From: Achromobacter aegrifaciens | GTDB taxonomy: Bacteria > Pseudomonadota > Gammaproteobacteria > Burkholderiales > Burkholderiaceae_B | NCBI RefSeq assembly: GCF_902859735.1 | Contig: NZ_CADIJY010000003.1 | Location: forward strand, 1 to 64,000 | Length of the DNA: 64,000 nt | Direction of reading: 5' to 3' | Part shown: positions 44,735 to 53,975 of the stretch, one piece after another | How the letters are laid out: every line of letters begins with the position of its first letter | How positions within the stretch are numbered: position 1 is the stretch's first letter | Notes under the pieces: model-generated | Told to the model about the DNA's origin: nothing | Database searches by the model: none | Seen by the model: the letters and a program-made list of their open reading frames with translations, nothing else | Position numbers and translations under genes: made by a program

Positions 44735-45373
44735 ATGCTCGAATTCTTCAATATGGTGCTCCACATCGACAAGACGCTCGGCGTCTGGGTCGCGCAGTAT
44801 GGCGTGTGGGTGTACCTGGTGCTGTTCCTGATCGTTTTTGCGGAGACGGGGCTGGTCGTGTTGCCCTTTCTGCCGGGGGATTCGCTGCTGTTCATCGCGG
44901 GCGCGTTCGGCGCGACCGGGCACATCGATCCGTTCCTGATGGGCGGGCTGCTGATCATCGCCGCCATCACCGGCAATACGGTGAACTACTTCATCGGACG
45001 CTATATCGGGCCGCGCGTGTTTTCGATGAACCTGCGCTTTCTGGACCGCGGCGCGTTGATGCGCACGCACGCGTTCTATGAAAAGCACGGCGGCAAGACC
45101 ATCGTCATGTCGCGCTTCATCCCGGTCGTGCGCACTTTCGCGCCCTTTGTCGCGGGCGTGGCCGACATGCCGCAGTCGCGCTTCCAGCTGTTCAACATCC
45201 TGGGCGCGCTGCTGTGGGTGGTGAGCCTGGTGGCCGCGGGCTACTTCTTCGGCAACATCCCGCTGGTGCGCGAACACTTGAATACCATCGTGCTGTTGGG
45301 CCTGGCCGCCGCCATCGTGCCGGTGATCGGGGCGGGCCTGTTCAAGCTGATCAAGGCCAAACGCGGCGCGTGA
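44735..45373 (+). CDS. DedA family membrane protein
   Basis: The 212-residue protein has several transmembrane segments and the DedA hallmarks ETGLVVLPFLPGDSLLF, NYFIGRYIG and SRFIPVVRTFAPFVAGVADM (the F-P-x-x-R-T segment). DedA proteins help recycle undecaprenyl phosphate or flip lipids across the inner membrane. I start it at the ATG at 44735; an ATG 17 codons earlier adds a polar leader. It is divergent from mutL and followed by a terminator. Confidence 0.92.
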   Translation: MLEFFNMVLHIDKTLGVWVAQYGVWVYLVLFLIVFAETGLVVLPFLPGDSLLFIAGAFGATGHIDPFLMGGLLIIAAITGNTVNYFIGRYIGPRVFSMNLRFLDRGALMRTHAFYEKHGGKTIVMSRFIPVVRTFAPFVAGVADMPQSRFQLFNILGALLWVVSLVAAGYFFGNIPLVREHLNTIVLLGLAAAIVPVIGAGLFKLIKAKRGA

Positions 45374-45417
45374 AGCGCCGCAGAGCATGCTGCGGCACAC
45401 GCGTCAAACCAGTGAAT

Positions 45418-45451
45418 AGGGCGTTGCGCCGTGAAGCGCAACGCCCTTTTT
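45418..45451 (+). terminator. Rho-independent terminator after dedA
   Basis: Perfect 12-base arms AGGGCGTTGCGC and GCGCAACGCCCT (45418-45429, 45436-45447) with a six-base loop are followed by TTTT. It also lies just past the convergent amiC stop. Confidence 0.88.
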
Positions 45452-45473
45452 CATGCGGCGGCAGACGTCGCCG

Positions 45474-46859
45474 TCAGCTCACATCGCCCAGCCGCGCCAG
45501 CGGCGGGTTGGCGGTGAAGTAACGCTGGATGCCCGTCATCATGGCCTGCGCCAGCTTGTCCTGATGCGAGGTGCTGCGCAGCAGGGCTTCTTCCTGCGGG
45601 TTGCTGATGAAGGCGGTTTCGACCAGCACCGAAGGAATGTCCGGCGCTTTCAGGACCGCGAAGCCGGCCTGTTCGACGCTGTTTTTGTGCAGGCGGTTGA
45701 TCTTCTTGATTTCGTCCAGGAAGGCGCTGCCCACCTTCAGCGAATCGTTGATCTGCGCGGTGGTGGACAGGTCCAGCAGTACCTTGGCCACCTGGCGGTC
45801 GTGGCTGCCAAGGTTGACGCCGCCGATCAGGTCGGCCGCGTTTTCCTTGTCCGCCATCCAGCGCGCCTGGGCGCTGGTGGCGCCGCGCTGCGACAGCGCG
45901 AACACCGACGAGCCATTGGCCGAAGGCTTGATCCAGGCGTCCGCGTGGATCGAGATGAACAGGTCCGCGTGCACGCGGCGCGCCTTCTGCACGCGCACGT
46001 GCAGGGGCACGAAGTAGTCGTCGTCGCGCGTGAGATAGGCGCGCATGTAGGGCTGGCTGTCGATCAGCGCCTTCAGGCGCCGGGCGATGCGCAGCACCAC
46101 GTCTTTCTCGCGCAGGCCGCTGCTGCCGATGGCGCCCGGGTCCTCGCCGCCGTGGCCGGGATCCAGCGCGATGGTGACCATGCGCTGCTTGCCGCGGCTG
46201 GCGGTGGCGGGCGGAGGCTTGGGCGCGGTGGGCAGCGGGGGCGCCGGCTGCTGGCCGCGCACGCGCGGCGGCTCGGGCGGATCGGCGCGGGTCACCGGGT
46301 TGCGCTGGATGTCTTCCAGGATGCGCGCCAGCGGGTCGTCCACGTCGGGGCCGGTCTGCTTGTTCAGGATCGCGACCAGCGGATCCTGGGCGATCTTCGG
46401 ATACAGGTCCAGCACCAGACGGTACTGGTAGTCGGCCACGGGCTTGAGCGTGAACACCTGGGGCGCCACGGGCTGCTTCAGGTCGAACACCAGGCGCACC
46501 ACGTTGGGGCGGTTTTGCGCCACCCGCAGGCTCTGGATGTAGGGGTCGTCAGGCCGGACCTTGGAAACCAGGTCGTTCAGGGCCGCGCTGATGGTCAGTC
46601 CCTCAATGTCCACCACCAGGCGGTGGGGGTTTTCAAGCGTGAACTGCTCAGCCTTGAGCTCGCTGTCGAGCTCCAGCGTGACGCGGGTGTATTCGTCGGC
46701 CGGCCAGGTGCGCACAGCCAGGATGGTCGCCGCCTGCGCCAGGCGCGGCAGGACCGGCAGGACGAGCAGGGTGGCGGCGACGCTGATCAGGCGGCGCCGG
46801 GTGGCGCCTGCCGAGGGGAGGGCGCCGACTGGGGCGGGGGGACAATCGCGTTCAACCAT
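45474..46859 (-). CDS. amiC: N-acetylmuramoyl-L-alanine amidase, AmiC type
   Basis: The 461-residue protein has a twin-arginine-like signal (TRRRLISVAATLLVL..., residues 20-44), an AMIN domain (about 45-150) for septal targeting, a Pro-rich linker, and a C-terminal Amidase_3 domain. The zinc and catalytic residues are in IALDPGHGGEDPG, REKDVVL, FISIHADAW and VLVETAFISNPQEE. It cuts the amide bond between N-acetylmuramate and the stem peptide and helps daughter cells separate. The ATG at 46859 lies inside the end of tsaE, so the genes overlap by 73 bases in different frames. Confidence 0.95.
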   Translation of the reverse strand: MVERDCPPAPVGALPSAGATRRRLISVAATLLVLPVLPRLAQAATILAVRTWPADEYTRVTLELDSELKAEQFTLENPHRLVVDIEGLTISAALNDLVSKVRPDDPYIQSLRVAQNRPNVVRLVFDLKQPVAPQVFTLKPVADYQYRLVLDLYPKIAQDPLVAILNKQTGPDVDDPLARILEDIQRNPVTRADPPEPPRVRGQQPAPPLPTAPKPPPATASRGKQRMVTIALDPGHGGEDPGAIGSSGLREKDVVLRIARRLKALIDSQPYMRAYLTRDDDYFVPLHVRVQKARRVHADLFISIHADAWIKPSANGSSVFALSQRGATSAQARWMADKENAADLIGGVNLGSHDRQVAKVLLDLSTTAQINDSLKVGSAFLDEIKKINRLHKNSVEQAGFAVLKAPDIPSVLVETAFISNPQEEALLRSTSHQDKLAQAMMTGIQRYFTANPPLARLGDVS

Positions 46860-47326
46860 GTTTGTCCTCGAGCGGTGTACGCGGTCAGGGTGGCGTCGCG
46901 TCCGTCGCCTGCATAGGCTAGGGAAATCAGCAGGTCGGGAGGGGGCAAAAGGCCCCCGGCCCGCTCCGGCCATTCGATCAAAACGACTGCGTCGTCACGC
47001 AGTAAATCCCGGAATCCTGCGTCCAACCATTCTCGCGTATCACTAAATCTATAAAAATCAAGGTGATAGAAGTATAAGTTAGAAACTTTATAGGATTCAA
47101 GCAGCGCGTAGCTGGGACTTTTGATCCGTCCCGTGATGCCGCTTTCCCGCAACAGGGCCCGTGTGAAGGCCGTTTTCCCCGCGCCCAGGTCCCCCTGGAG
47201 GTGGATATGTCCCCCAGCCGGACCGGCCTGGCCGCCGGAAACCAGGGGGGCGAGCTGACGTGCCAGCGATTCCGTGGCGGCTTCGTCGGGCAGGTGCAAG
47301 GTCAGGCTGCAAAGAGGGGCGGACAT
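46787..47326 (-). CDS. tsaE: tRNA threonylcarbamoyladenosine biosynthesis ATPase TsaE
   Basis: The 179-residue protein has the P-loop GDLGAGKT (45-52), the switch segment IKSPSYALLESY and the HLDFYRF Walker B-like motif. With TsaB and TsaD it makes the t6A modification at A37 of ANN-decoding tRNAs. I start at the ATG at 47326 (MSAPLCSLTL); an upstream ATG adds 17 odd residues. A Pro/Ala-rich tail lies in the overlap with amiC. tsaE next to amiC is a common order. Confidence 0.94.
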   Translation of the reverse strand: MSAPLCSLTLHLPDEAATESLARQLAPLVSGGQAGPAGGHIHLQGDLGAGKTAFTRALLRESGITGRIKSPSYALLESYKVSNLYFYHLDFYRFSDTREWLDAGFRDLLRDDAVVLIEWPERAGGLLPPPDLLISLAYAGDGRDATLTAYTARGQTWLNAIVPPPQSAPSPRQAPPGAA

Positions 47327-47404
47327 GGCGCGGGGCGAGTGGTAAAAACGGTGGAGGGAGCACGGATGTTTGCGCAATTATAGGAATGCGGGTTTCTGCT
47401 AACC

Positions 47405-47425
47405 TATAACTGATTGTCATTCTCA
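47405..47425 (+). promoter_or_regulatory. Possible -10 hexamer and Fur-like site upstream of fumC
   Basis: TATAAC (47405-47410) is followed directly by TGATTGT-C-ATTCTCA (47411-47425). That matches the 7-1-7 Fur consensus TGATAAT-n-ATTATCA at 11 of 14 positions. It lies 65 bases before the fumC start codon. I see no good -35 at the right distance, so the promoter part is weak; the Fur call rests on the match and on the known iron control of fumC in Pseudomonas. Confidence 0.45.
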
Positions 47426-47489
47426 ACATTCTCGCGGCTGGCGCGCTGCCGTCAGCCGTAATCGACGTCGCCACGGAGTAGCACGCGCC

Positions 47490-48884
47490 ATGAAGACCCG
47501 CATTGAAAAAGACACGTTTGGTCCCATCGAAGTCCCTGAGGATCACCTCTGGGGCGCCCAGACCCAGCGTTCGCTGCATTTTTTCGCGATTTCCACCGAG
47601 AAGATGCCGGTCCCCCTGGTCGAAGCGATGGCGCGGCTCAAGCGCGCGGCGGCCAAGGTCAATGCCGATCTGGGCGAACTGGATCCGAAGATCGCCGATG
47701 GCATCGTCCGCGCCGCCGATGAAGTCATTGCCGGTAAATGGCCCAACGAGTTCCCGCTGTCGGTCTGGCAGACCGGCTCGGGCACGCAAAGCAACATGAA
47801 CATGAACGAGGTGCTGGCCAACCGCGCTTCGGAACTGATGGGCGGCGTGCGCGGCGAAGAACGCAAGGTCCACCCCAACGACCACGTCAACCGCGGGCAG
47901 TCGTCCAACGATACCTTCCCGACCGCCATGCACGTGGCGGCGGCGGTGCAGGTCGAGCATCATCTGCTGCCCTCGCTGAAGGCGCTGCGCGCCACGCTGG
48001 CGGCCAAGAGCGCCGAGTTCTACGACATCGTCAAGATCGGCCGCACCCACCTGCAGGACGCCACGCCGTTGACGCTGGGTCAGGAGCTGTCGGGCTACGT
48101 GGCCCAGCTGGACCTGGCCGAGCAGCAGATCCGCGCCACCCTGCCTGGCCTGCACCAGCTGGCCATCGGCGGCACGGCCGTGGGCACGGGCCTGAACGCG
48201 CACCCGCAGTTCAGCGCCAAGGTTTCCGCCGAACTGGCGCATGCCACCGGCACTGCCTTCGTGTCGGCGCCCAACAAGTTCCAGGGCCTGGCTTCGCACG
48301 AAGCGCTGCTGTTCGCGCACGGCGCGCTGAAGTCGCTGGCGGCCGGCCTGATGAAGATCGCCAACGACGTGCGCTGGCTGTCCAGCGGTCCGCGTTCGGG
48401 CCTGGGTGAAATCAGCATTCCCGAGAACGAGCCGGGCAGCTCGATCATGCCGGGCAAGGTCAACCCGACGCAATGCGAAGCCATCACGATGCTGGCGGCG
48501 CAGGTGTTGGGCAACGACGTGGCCATCAATATCGGCGGCGCCAGCGGCAACTTCGAACTCAACGTGTTCAAGCCGCTGGTGATCCACAACTTCCTGCAAT
48601 CGGTGCGCCTGCTGACCGACGGCATGGCCAGCTTCAACGAGCATTGCGCCGCCGGCATCGAACCCAATCGCGAGCGCATCGCCGAACTGGTCGACCGTTC
48701 GCTGATGCTGGTGACGGCATTGAATCCGCATATCGGCTACGACAAGGCCGCGCAGATCGCCAAGAAGGCGCACAAGGAAGGCCTGTCGCTGAAGGAATCG
48801 GCGTTGGCGCTGGGCTACGTGACCGAAGCGCAGTTCGCCGAATGGGTGGTGCCGGCTTCCATGACCAACGCGCACAAGTCCTAG
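47490..48884 (+). CDS. fumC: Fumarate hydratase, class II
   Basis: The 464-residue protein is the iron-independent, heat-stable fumarase. It shows [35 protein letters not shown] and the family signature [16 protein letters not shown]. Length fits E. coli FumC (467). It is divergent from tsaE, and the region between carries a Fur-like site. With the class I fumarase at 16472 it gives the cell two enzymes for one reaction with opposite iron demand. A bidirectional terminator follows. Confidence 0.97.
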   Translation: MKTRIEKDTFGPIEVPEDHLWGAQTQRSLHFFAISTEKMPVPLVEAMARLKRAAAKVNADLGELDPKIADGIVRAADEVIAGKWPNEFPLSVWQTGSGTQSNMNMNEVLANRASELMGGVRGEERKVHPNDHVNRGQSSNDTFPTAMHVAAAVQVEHHLLPSLKALRATLAAKSAEFYDIVKIGRTHLQDATPLTLGQELSGYVAQLDLAEQQIRATLPGLHQLAIGGTAVGTGLNAHPQFSAKVSAELAHATGTAFVSAPNKFQGLASHEALLFAHGALKSLAAGLMKIANDVRWLSSGPRSGLGEISIPENEPGSSIMPGKVNPTQCEAITMLAAQVLGNDVAINIGGASGNFELNVFKPLVIHNFLQSVRLLTDGMASFNEHCAAGIEPNRERIAELVDRSLMLVTALNPHIGYDKAAQIAKKAHKEGLSLKESALALGYVTEAQFAEWVVPASMTNAHKS

Positions 48885-48906
48885 TAAGCGGGCCTGTGCG
48901 TGCATG

Positions 48907-48934
48907 AAAAAAGACCGCCGCCGCGGTCTTTTTT
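48907..48934. terminator. Bidirectional terminator between fumC and the AEC carrier
   Basis: Perfect 12-base arms AAAAAAGACCGC and GCGGTCTTTTTT with a four-base CGCC loop give a T-tract on both strands between convergent genes. Confidence 0.93.
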
Positions 48935-48953
48935 CGTTGTCGGGCCTTGCCGC

Positions 48954-49853
48954 TCAACCTGCGCCGGTGAGCATCAGCCACAGCGGAATCGTCAACGCCG
49001 AAAGCAGCGTGCCCAGCGATATCAGCACGGCCACCATGCGGCCGTCGCCGCCCATGCGCATGGCCAGCACATAGGCCGCGGACGCGGTGGGCAGGGCCGC
49101 GAACAATAGCAGCATCTGCGATTCCAGCGGCGGCAGCGCCAGCAGATGCGCGATCAGCAGGGCCGCCGCGGGCAGCGCCAGCAGCTTGACCCCGAGCATC
49201 CAGGCGATCAGCGCGCCATGGCCCTTGCCGCCTTCCCATGAAAGGCTGGCGCCCACGCACATGATGCCCAGCGCGAGCGCGGCAGCGCCCAGGCGTCCCA
49301 GCGCCGTGTCCAGCGGGCCGGGCAGATGCACGCCGGCCAGATTGCAGGCCAGGCCGGCCAGCGTGGAAATGACCAGCGGGTTGCGTGCCAGTTCGCGCAG
49401 CAGGTTGCCGCCGCTGTGGCGCGCCAGGCCGTAGACCGCCGCCATGTTGGCCATCGGCACGGCGAACCCGACGATCAGCGCCATGACCGTCTGGCCCTGG
49501 GCGCCGCCCAGGCTGGCCGACAAGGCCAGGCCGAGATAGGTGTTGAAGCGGTAGCCGCATTGCGCGGACGAGGCCAGGCTGAGCGGCGACGGCCGCAGCG
49601 CCCAGCGCGCCAGCCAGGTCAGCGCGACGCCGGTCGCGATGACGGCTGCGCAGGCCTGCAGCAGCATGGCGGCGTTGCCGGCGGTGATGGGGGTGCGCAG
49701 GATGGACTGGAACAGCAGTGCGGGGAGCAGGACGAAGTAAACCAGGCGCTCGGTGCCGGCGAAGAATTCGCGCGAGAAATCCAGTTTGTGACGCAGCGCC
49801 CAACCCAGCGCGACCAGCATGAAATCAGGGAAAACCAGAAGGGCAACGGACAT
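48954..49853 (-). CDS. AEC (auxin efflux carrier) family transporter
   Basis: The 299-residue protein is highly hydrophobic, with about ten predicted membrane segments, and has the AEC features FVLLPALLFQSIL, a central NMAAVYGLA, NPLVISTLAGLACNLAGV and GIMCVGASLS. Bacterial AEC carriers move malate, malonate or other small organic acids. Its location beside fumC is suggestive of a dicarboxylate but convergent transcription gives no operon link. Confidence 0.88.
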   Translation of the reverse strand: MSVALLVFPDFMLVALGWALRHKLDFSREFFAGTERLVYFVLLPALLFQSILRTPITAGNAAMLLQACAAVIATGVALTWLARWALRPSPLSLASSAQCGYRFNTYLGLALSASLGGAQGQTVMALIVGFAVPMANMAAVYGLARHSGGNLLRELARNPLVISTLAGLACNLAGVHLPGPLDTALGRLGAAALALGIMCVGASLSWEGGKGHGALIAWMLGVKLLALPAAALLIAHLLALPPLESQMLLLFAALPTASAAYVLAMRMGGDGRMVAVLISLGTLLSALTIPLWLMLTGAG

Positions 49854-50094
49854 GTGAGAGCAGGTATTTGATGCGCGTCAGAAGGGGATCCCGGCGCTAT
49901 GCGTCTGTAAGCATTTGCTGCTATTCTCCGTCATTCTGGCGGGCGCATGTGCCACAAGCAACCTATAAAAGCAGTGCTCTCCCTGCGCACAGAACTTGCG
50001 CCCTCCCGCCGTTCATTGCTGACCTGTCTACAGGCAGGCGCATCACACAACGGTCCGTACACACACGGGCTCGCATATTGGAGGAAACACACCT

Positions 50095-51087
50095 ATGAAT
50101 AAAGTCCGCTCCCTGGCCGTGGCCATTGCCCTGGCCTCCGGCGTTGCCGGCACCTTTGGCGCCTCCGCCGCCTTCGCTGCCGACAAGTACCCGAGCAAGC
50201 CTATCCGCGTCATCGTTCCGTTCGCGCCTGGCGGCTCGACCGACATCATCGCGCGCCTGGTGACGCAGCGCATGAGCCAGGAACTGGGCCAGCCCATGGT
50301 TGTGGAAAACAAGGGCGGCGCCGGTGGCGCCATCGGCGCATCCGAAGCCGCGCGCGCCGATGCCGACGGCTACACGCTGTCGATCGCCACCGTGTCGACG
50401 ATGGCCGTGAACCCCGCTTGCCGCCCCAATGACCTGCCCTACGATCCGATCAAGGACTTCCAGCCGGTCACCAACTTCGCCAACACCGCCAACGTGGTGG
50501 CCGTGAACCCGAAGTTCCCCGCCAAGGACTTCAAGGGCTTCCTGGAAGAGCTGAAGAAGAACCCGGGCAAGTACTCCTACGGCAGCTCGGGCACTTGCGG
50601 CGTGCTGCACCTGATGGGCGAATCGTTCAAGATGGCCACCGGCACGGACATCGTGCACGTGCCGTACAAGGGTTCGGGCCCGGCCGTGGCTGACGCCGTC
50701 GGCGGCCAGATCGAAATCCTGTTCGACAACCTGCCGTCGTCGATGCCGCAGATCCAGGCGGGCAAGCTGCGCGCCATGGCCATCGCGTGGCCGACCCGCA
50801 TCGATTCGATCAAGGACGTGCCGACCTTCAAGGACGCCGGCTTCCCGGTGCTGAACCAGCCGGTCTGGTACGGTCTGCTGGCGCCCAAGGGCACGCCGAT
50901 GGAAGTCGTGAACAAGCTGCGCGACGCTGCCGTGGTGGCCCTGAAGGACCCCAAGGTCATCAAGGCGCTGGACGACCAGGGTTCGGCGCCGTCGGGCAAC
51001 ACGCCGGAAGAATTCGCCAAGGAAATCAAAGAGCAGTATGACTGGGCGAAGGACGTCGTGAAGAAGCAGAACATCAAGCTGGATTGA
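50095..51087 (+). CDS. Bug family tripartite tricarboxylate transporter substrate-binding protein
   Basis: The 330-residue protein has a Sec signal peptide (MNKVRSLAVAIALASG... ending AAFAA) and the Bug mature start YPSKPIRVIVPFAPGGSTDIIAR, then MVVENKGGAGGAIGASEAA and HVPYKGSGPAVADAVGGQI. A strong GGAGGA ribosome-binding site precedes the ATG. It stands alone on the plus strand with a terminator behind it, unlike the other three Bug genes, which lie in CoA gene groups. The ligand is unknown; the 241 bases before it hold no other gene. Confidence 0.94.
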   Translation: MNKVRSLAVAIALASGVAGTFGASAAFAADKYPSKPIRVIVPFAPGGSTDIIARLVTQRMSQELGQPMVVENKGGAGGAIGASEAARADADGYTLSIATVSTMAVNPACRPNDLPYDPIKDFQPVTNFANTANVVAVNPKFPAKDFKGFLEELKKNPGKYSYGSSGTCGVLHLMGESFKMATGTDIVHVPYKGSGPAVADAVGGQIEILFDNLPSSMPQIQAGKLRAMAIAWPTRIDSIKDVPTFKDAGFPVLNQPVWYGLLAPKGTPMEVVNKLRDAAVVALKDPKVIKALDDQGSAPSGNTPEEFAKEIKEQYDWAKDVVKKQNIKLD

Positions 51088-51129
51088 TGCCGCGCGGGGC
51101 GGGCGCTGCCTGCCCTGTCTGCACGCAAT

Positions 51130-51160
51130 GACGGGCGCCTTCGGGCGCCCGTCTTTTTTT
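51130..51160 (+). terminator. Rho-independent terminator after the Bug gene
   Basis: Ten-base arms GACGGGCGCC and GGCGCCCGTC around a TTCG tetraloop are followed by seven T. Confidence 0.93.
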
Positions 51161-51174
51161 GTGCGCCGGCCGCT

Positions 51175-52080
51175 TCAGGCCGCGGCGTCGAGTCCGGCCT
51201 GCAGCGCTTCGCAGGCGGCGCGCAAGCGTTCGATGAAGTCGCGGTGCAGCGCTGACAGCGGATCCTGGTTGCGCACCATGATGCTGATCGGCACGCGCAG
51301 CGCGGGGTCCAGCCGGCGCAGGTTCATGCCGGGACGCAGCATCGCCTGCGCGGTGATGGCGTCCACGATGGCGTCGCCGCAGCCTGCGTCCACCAGCGCG
51401 CAGGCCACGTAGTGCGTTTGCACCTGGATGGCGACTTGCGGATCCAGGCCCTGCGCGTCCAATGCCATCTGCAGCAGGGCGCCGGAGGCGTCGGCCGCGT
51501 CCAGCACGATCAGCGTGTCGCCCGCCATGGCCGTCAGCTCCGCCAGCGGCAGCGGTCCCGTGCCTTCCTTGCGGCTGAGGTGCACCAGCTCCGTGTGGCC
51601 CAGCCCCATGCGGGTCAGGCCCGGATAGTCGTTGGTGTCGAAGGTGATGGCCAGGTCCAGTTCGCGCGTCAGCAGCCCCTGTACGAGTTCGGTGCTGTGA
51701 TGCGTGTGGATGTCGAAGGTGATGCCGGGCTGCGCCTCCCGGCTGTCGCGCACCACGCCGGGCAGCAGCCCCAGGCCCAGCGCTGGCGCGCAGCCCAGTC
51801 GCAGGTGGCCGTTGGGATGGTCGCGCAGGCTGGCGGCCAGCCTGCGCACGCTGTTGAGGTCCTGGTTCAGGCGCGCGACTTCGGGCGTGAGGATCTCGGC
51901 TTCGCGCGTGGCGACGAGCCGGCCCTTGACGCGCTCGAACAGCTTGAAGCCCAGCTGCGCCTCGGCGTGCGCCAGGAGCTTGCTGGCCGCGGGCTGCGAG
52001 ATATGCAGCGCGGCCGCGGCCTCGGTCAGGGATCCGGTACGGCGGATCGCTTCGAAAATCTCGATGTGGCGCAAACGCAT
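51175..52080 (-). CDS. LysR family transcriptional regulator
   Basis: The 301-residue protein has the LysR helix-turn-helix MRLRHIEIFEAIRRTGSLTEAAAALHISQPAASKLL and an effector domain that keeps LRLGCAPALGLGLLPGVV. I start it at the ATG at 52080. It is divergent from the gamma-glutamyltransferase gene (125 bases between starts), which is the likely target, and convergent with the Bug gene. It resembles LysR regulators of arginine or opine uptake more than the other three LysRs of the window, but the effector is unknown. Confidence 0.92.
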   Translation of the reverse strand: MRLRHIEIFEAIRRTGSLTEAAAALHISQPAASKLLAHAEAQLGFKLFERVKGRLVATREAEILTPEVARLNQDLNSVRRLAASLRDHPNGHLRLGCAPALGLGLLPGVVRDSREAQPGITFDIHTHHSTELVQGLLTRELDLAITFDTNDYPGLTRMGLGHTELVHLSRKEGTGPLPLAELTAMAGDTLIVLDAADASGALLQMALDAQGLDPQVAIQVQTHYVACALVDAGCGDAIVDAITAQAMLRPGMNLRRLDPALRVPISIMVRNQDPLSALHRDFIERLRAACEALQAGLDAAA

Positions 52081-52205
52081 GGCACGGTGGGGACGGTGGG
52101 CGGAAACCGCGATTCTAAGCCGGATGCGGCTGGCGTCGCGACAGCCGCGGGCGCCTTGACTATCATGAACCCCTGCCGGAAAGCCGGCGCACACTGGAGC
52201 TTCCC

Positions 52206-53963
52206 ATGCGCGCACCCCGCCACGCCGCCGCCCTCATGCTTGCCGCCGCGCTTGCCGCCATGCCCGCGGCCTGGGCCCGCACGCCGCAGGCCGCCGAGGA
52301 CCTGAACCCCGAGGCCGCCAGCGGCATACAGACGCGCCAACTGGTGCGTGCGCCGCATTTCATGATGGCATCGGCCAATCCGCTGGCGACGCAGGCGGGC
52401 GACGAGATGCTGCGCCGGGGCGGCAGCGCGGTGGACGCCGCCATCGCCGCCCAACTGGTCCTGAACCTGGTGGAGCCGCAATCGTCGGGCATCGGCGGCG
52501 GCGCCTTCATGGTGGTGTATTCGGCCAAGAGCGGCCGTATCCAGACCTACGACAGCCGCGAGACCGCGCCCGCCGCGGCCCAGCCGCAACGTTTCCTGGA
52601 TGCGGACGGCAAGCCGGTGCCATTCGCCCGCGCGGTGAACAGCGGCCTGGCGGTGGGCGTGCCGGGCTTGCTGCGAGGCTTGGAGCTGGCGCACAAGGAG
52701 CAGGGCGCGCTGCCCTGGGCCGACTTGTTCCAGCCCGCGATCCGGCTGGCCGAACAAGGTTTTGCCGTGTCGCCGCGCTTGCATAAGCTTTTGGCCGGCA
52801 ACAAGGAACTGCGCACGCAAGCCGCGGCCGCGGCCTACTTCTACGCGCCGGACGGCGCTCCCTGGCCGGTGGGCCACGTGCTGAAGAACCCGGAATTCGC
52901 GCGCACGCTGCGCGCGGTGGCGGAGCAAGGCGCGGACGCGTTCTACCAGGGCGACATCGCCCGGGATATCGTCGCCGCCGTGCGCAGCCACGCCGTACCC
53001 GGCGACCTGACCCTGGCCGACCTGGCGGGCTATCGCGCCAAGACGCGCGATCCCGTCTGCGGCGCCTATCGCGGCTACCAGCTGTGCGGCATGGGGCCGC
53101 CCAGCAGCGGCCCGATCGCGGTGCTGCAGATGTTGGGCGAACTGGAGCAGTTCCCCCTCGCCCGCTACAAGCCGGGCAGCCTGGAGGCGGTGCATTACTT
53201 TTCGGAAGCTGGCCGGCTGGCGTTCGCCGACCGCGATTTCTACGTGGCCGATCCGGACTTCGTGCGGGTGCCGGTGCGCGCCATGCTGGACCCCGCCTAC
53301 CTGCGCGCGCGCGGCGCGCTGATCCAGCCGGACCGCAGCATGAAGGTGGCGCTGCCCGGCGATCCGGAAGGCAAGCTGCTGTCGCTGGGCAAGGACGACG
53401 CGTGGGCGCTGCCCTCGACCAGCCATCTGGTGGCGGTGGACGCCCAGGGCAATGCCTTGAGCATGACGACCACCATCGAAAACGAGTTCGGCAGCAAGAT
53501 CTTCGTGCGCGGCTTCCTGCTGAACAACGAGATGACGGATTTTTCCTCGTCCTACAAGGATCCCGAGGGCCGCCTCGTCGCCAACCGCATCGAACCGGGC
53601 AAGCGCCCGCGCAGCTCGATGGCGCCGATGATCGTGCTGCGCGATGGCAAGCCCTATCTGCTGGTGGGGTCGCCGGGCGGTAGCGCCATCATCAACTATG
53701 TGGCCAAGACCATTGTGGGCGTGCTGGACTGGGGCCTGGACATCCAGGCGGCCATCGACCTGCCGAACATGGGCAGCCGCAACAAGGAGACCGAGCTGGA
53801 GAAGGGCACCGCGCTGGAGGCGCTGGCGCCAGAGCTTGAGCGCATGGGGCATCCGGTGCGCATCACCGAATTCCCCAGCGGCATCCACGGCATCGTGATC
53901 GATGCTGGCGGCCTGCAGGGCGGCGCCGATCCGCGCCGCGAAGGCGTGGCCCAGGGCGGCTGA
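52206..53963 (+). CDS. ggt: Gamma-glutamyltransferase
   Basis: The 585-residue protein is a periplasmic Ntn-hydrolase with a signal peptide (about residues 1-25). The mature start HFMMASANPLATQAGDEMLRRGGSAVDAAIA and the self-cleavage site are typical: T405 in PSTSHLVAVD becomes the N-terminal nucleophile of the small subunit after autoprocessing. GSPGGSAIINYV matches the oxyanion region. It moves or hydrolyses the gamma-glutamyl group of glutathione. The regulator at 51175 is divergent. A ChaC-type glutathione cyclotransferase lies at 62261. Confidence 0.95.
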   Translation: MRAPRHAAALMLAAALAAMPAAWARTPQAAEDLNPEAASGIQTRQLVRAPHFMMASANPLATQAGDEMLRRGGSAVDAAIAAQLVLNLVEPQSSGIGGGAFMVVYSAKSGRIQTYDSRETAPAAAQPQRFLDADGKPVPFARAVNSGLAVGVPGLLRGLELAHKEQGALPWADLFQPAIRLAEQGFAVSPRLHKLLAGNKELRTQAAAAAYFYAPDGAPWPVGHVLKNPEFARTLRAVAEQGADAFYQGDIARDIVAAVRSHAVPGDLTLADLAGYRAKTRDPVCGAYRGYQLCGMGPPSSGPIAVLQMLGELEQFPLARYKPGSLEAVHYFSEAGRLAFADRDFYVADPDFVRVPVRAMLDPAYLRARGALIQPDRSMKVALPGDPEGKLLSLGKDDAWALPSTSHLVAVDAQGNALSMTTTIENEFGSKIFVRGFLLNNEMTDFSSSYKDPEGRLVANRIEPGKRPRSSMAPMIVLRDGKPYLLVGSPGGSAIINYVAKTIVGVLDWGLDIQAAIDLPNMGSRNKETELEKGTALEALAPELERMGHPVRITEFPSGIHGIVIDAGGLQGGADPRREGVAQGG

Positions 53964-53975
53964 GGCCGCGCGGGC

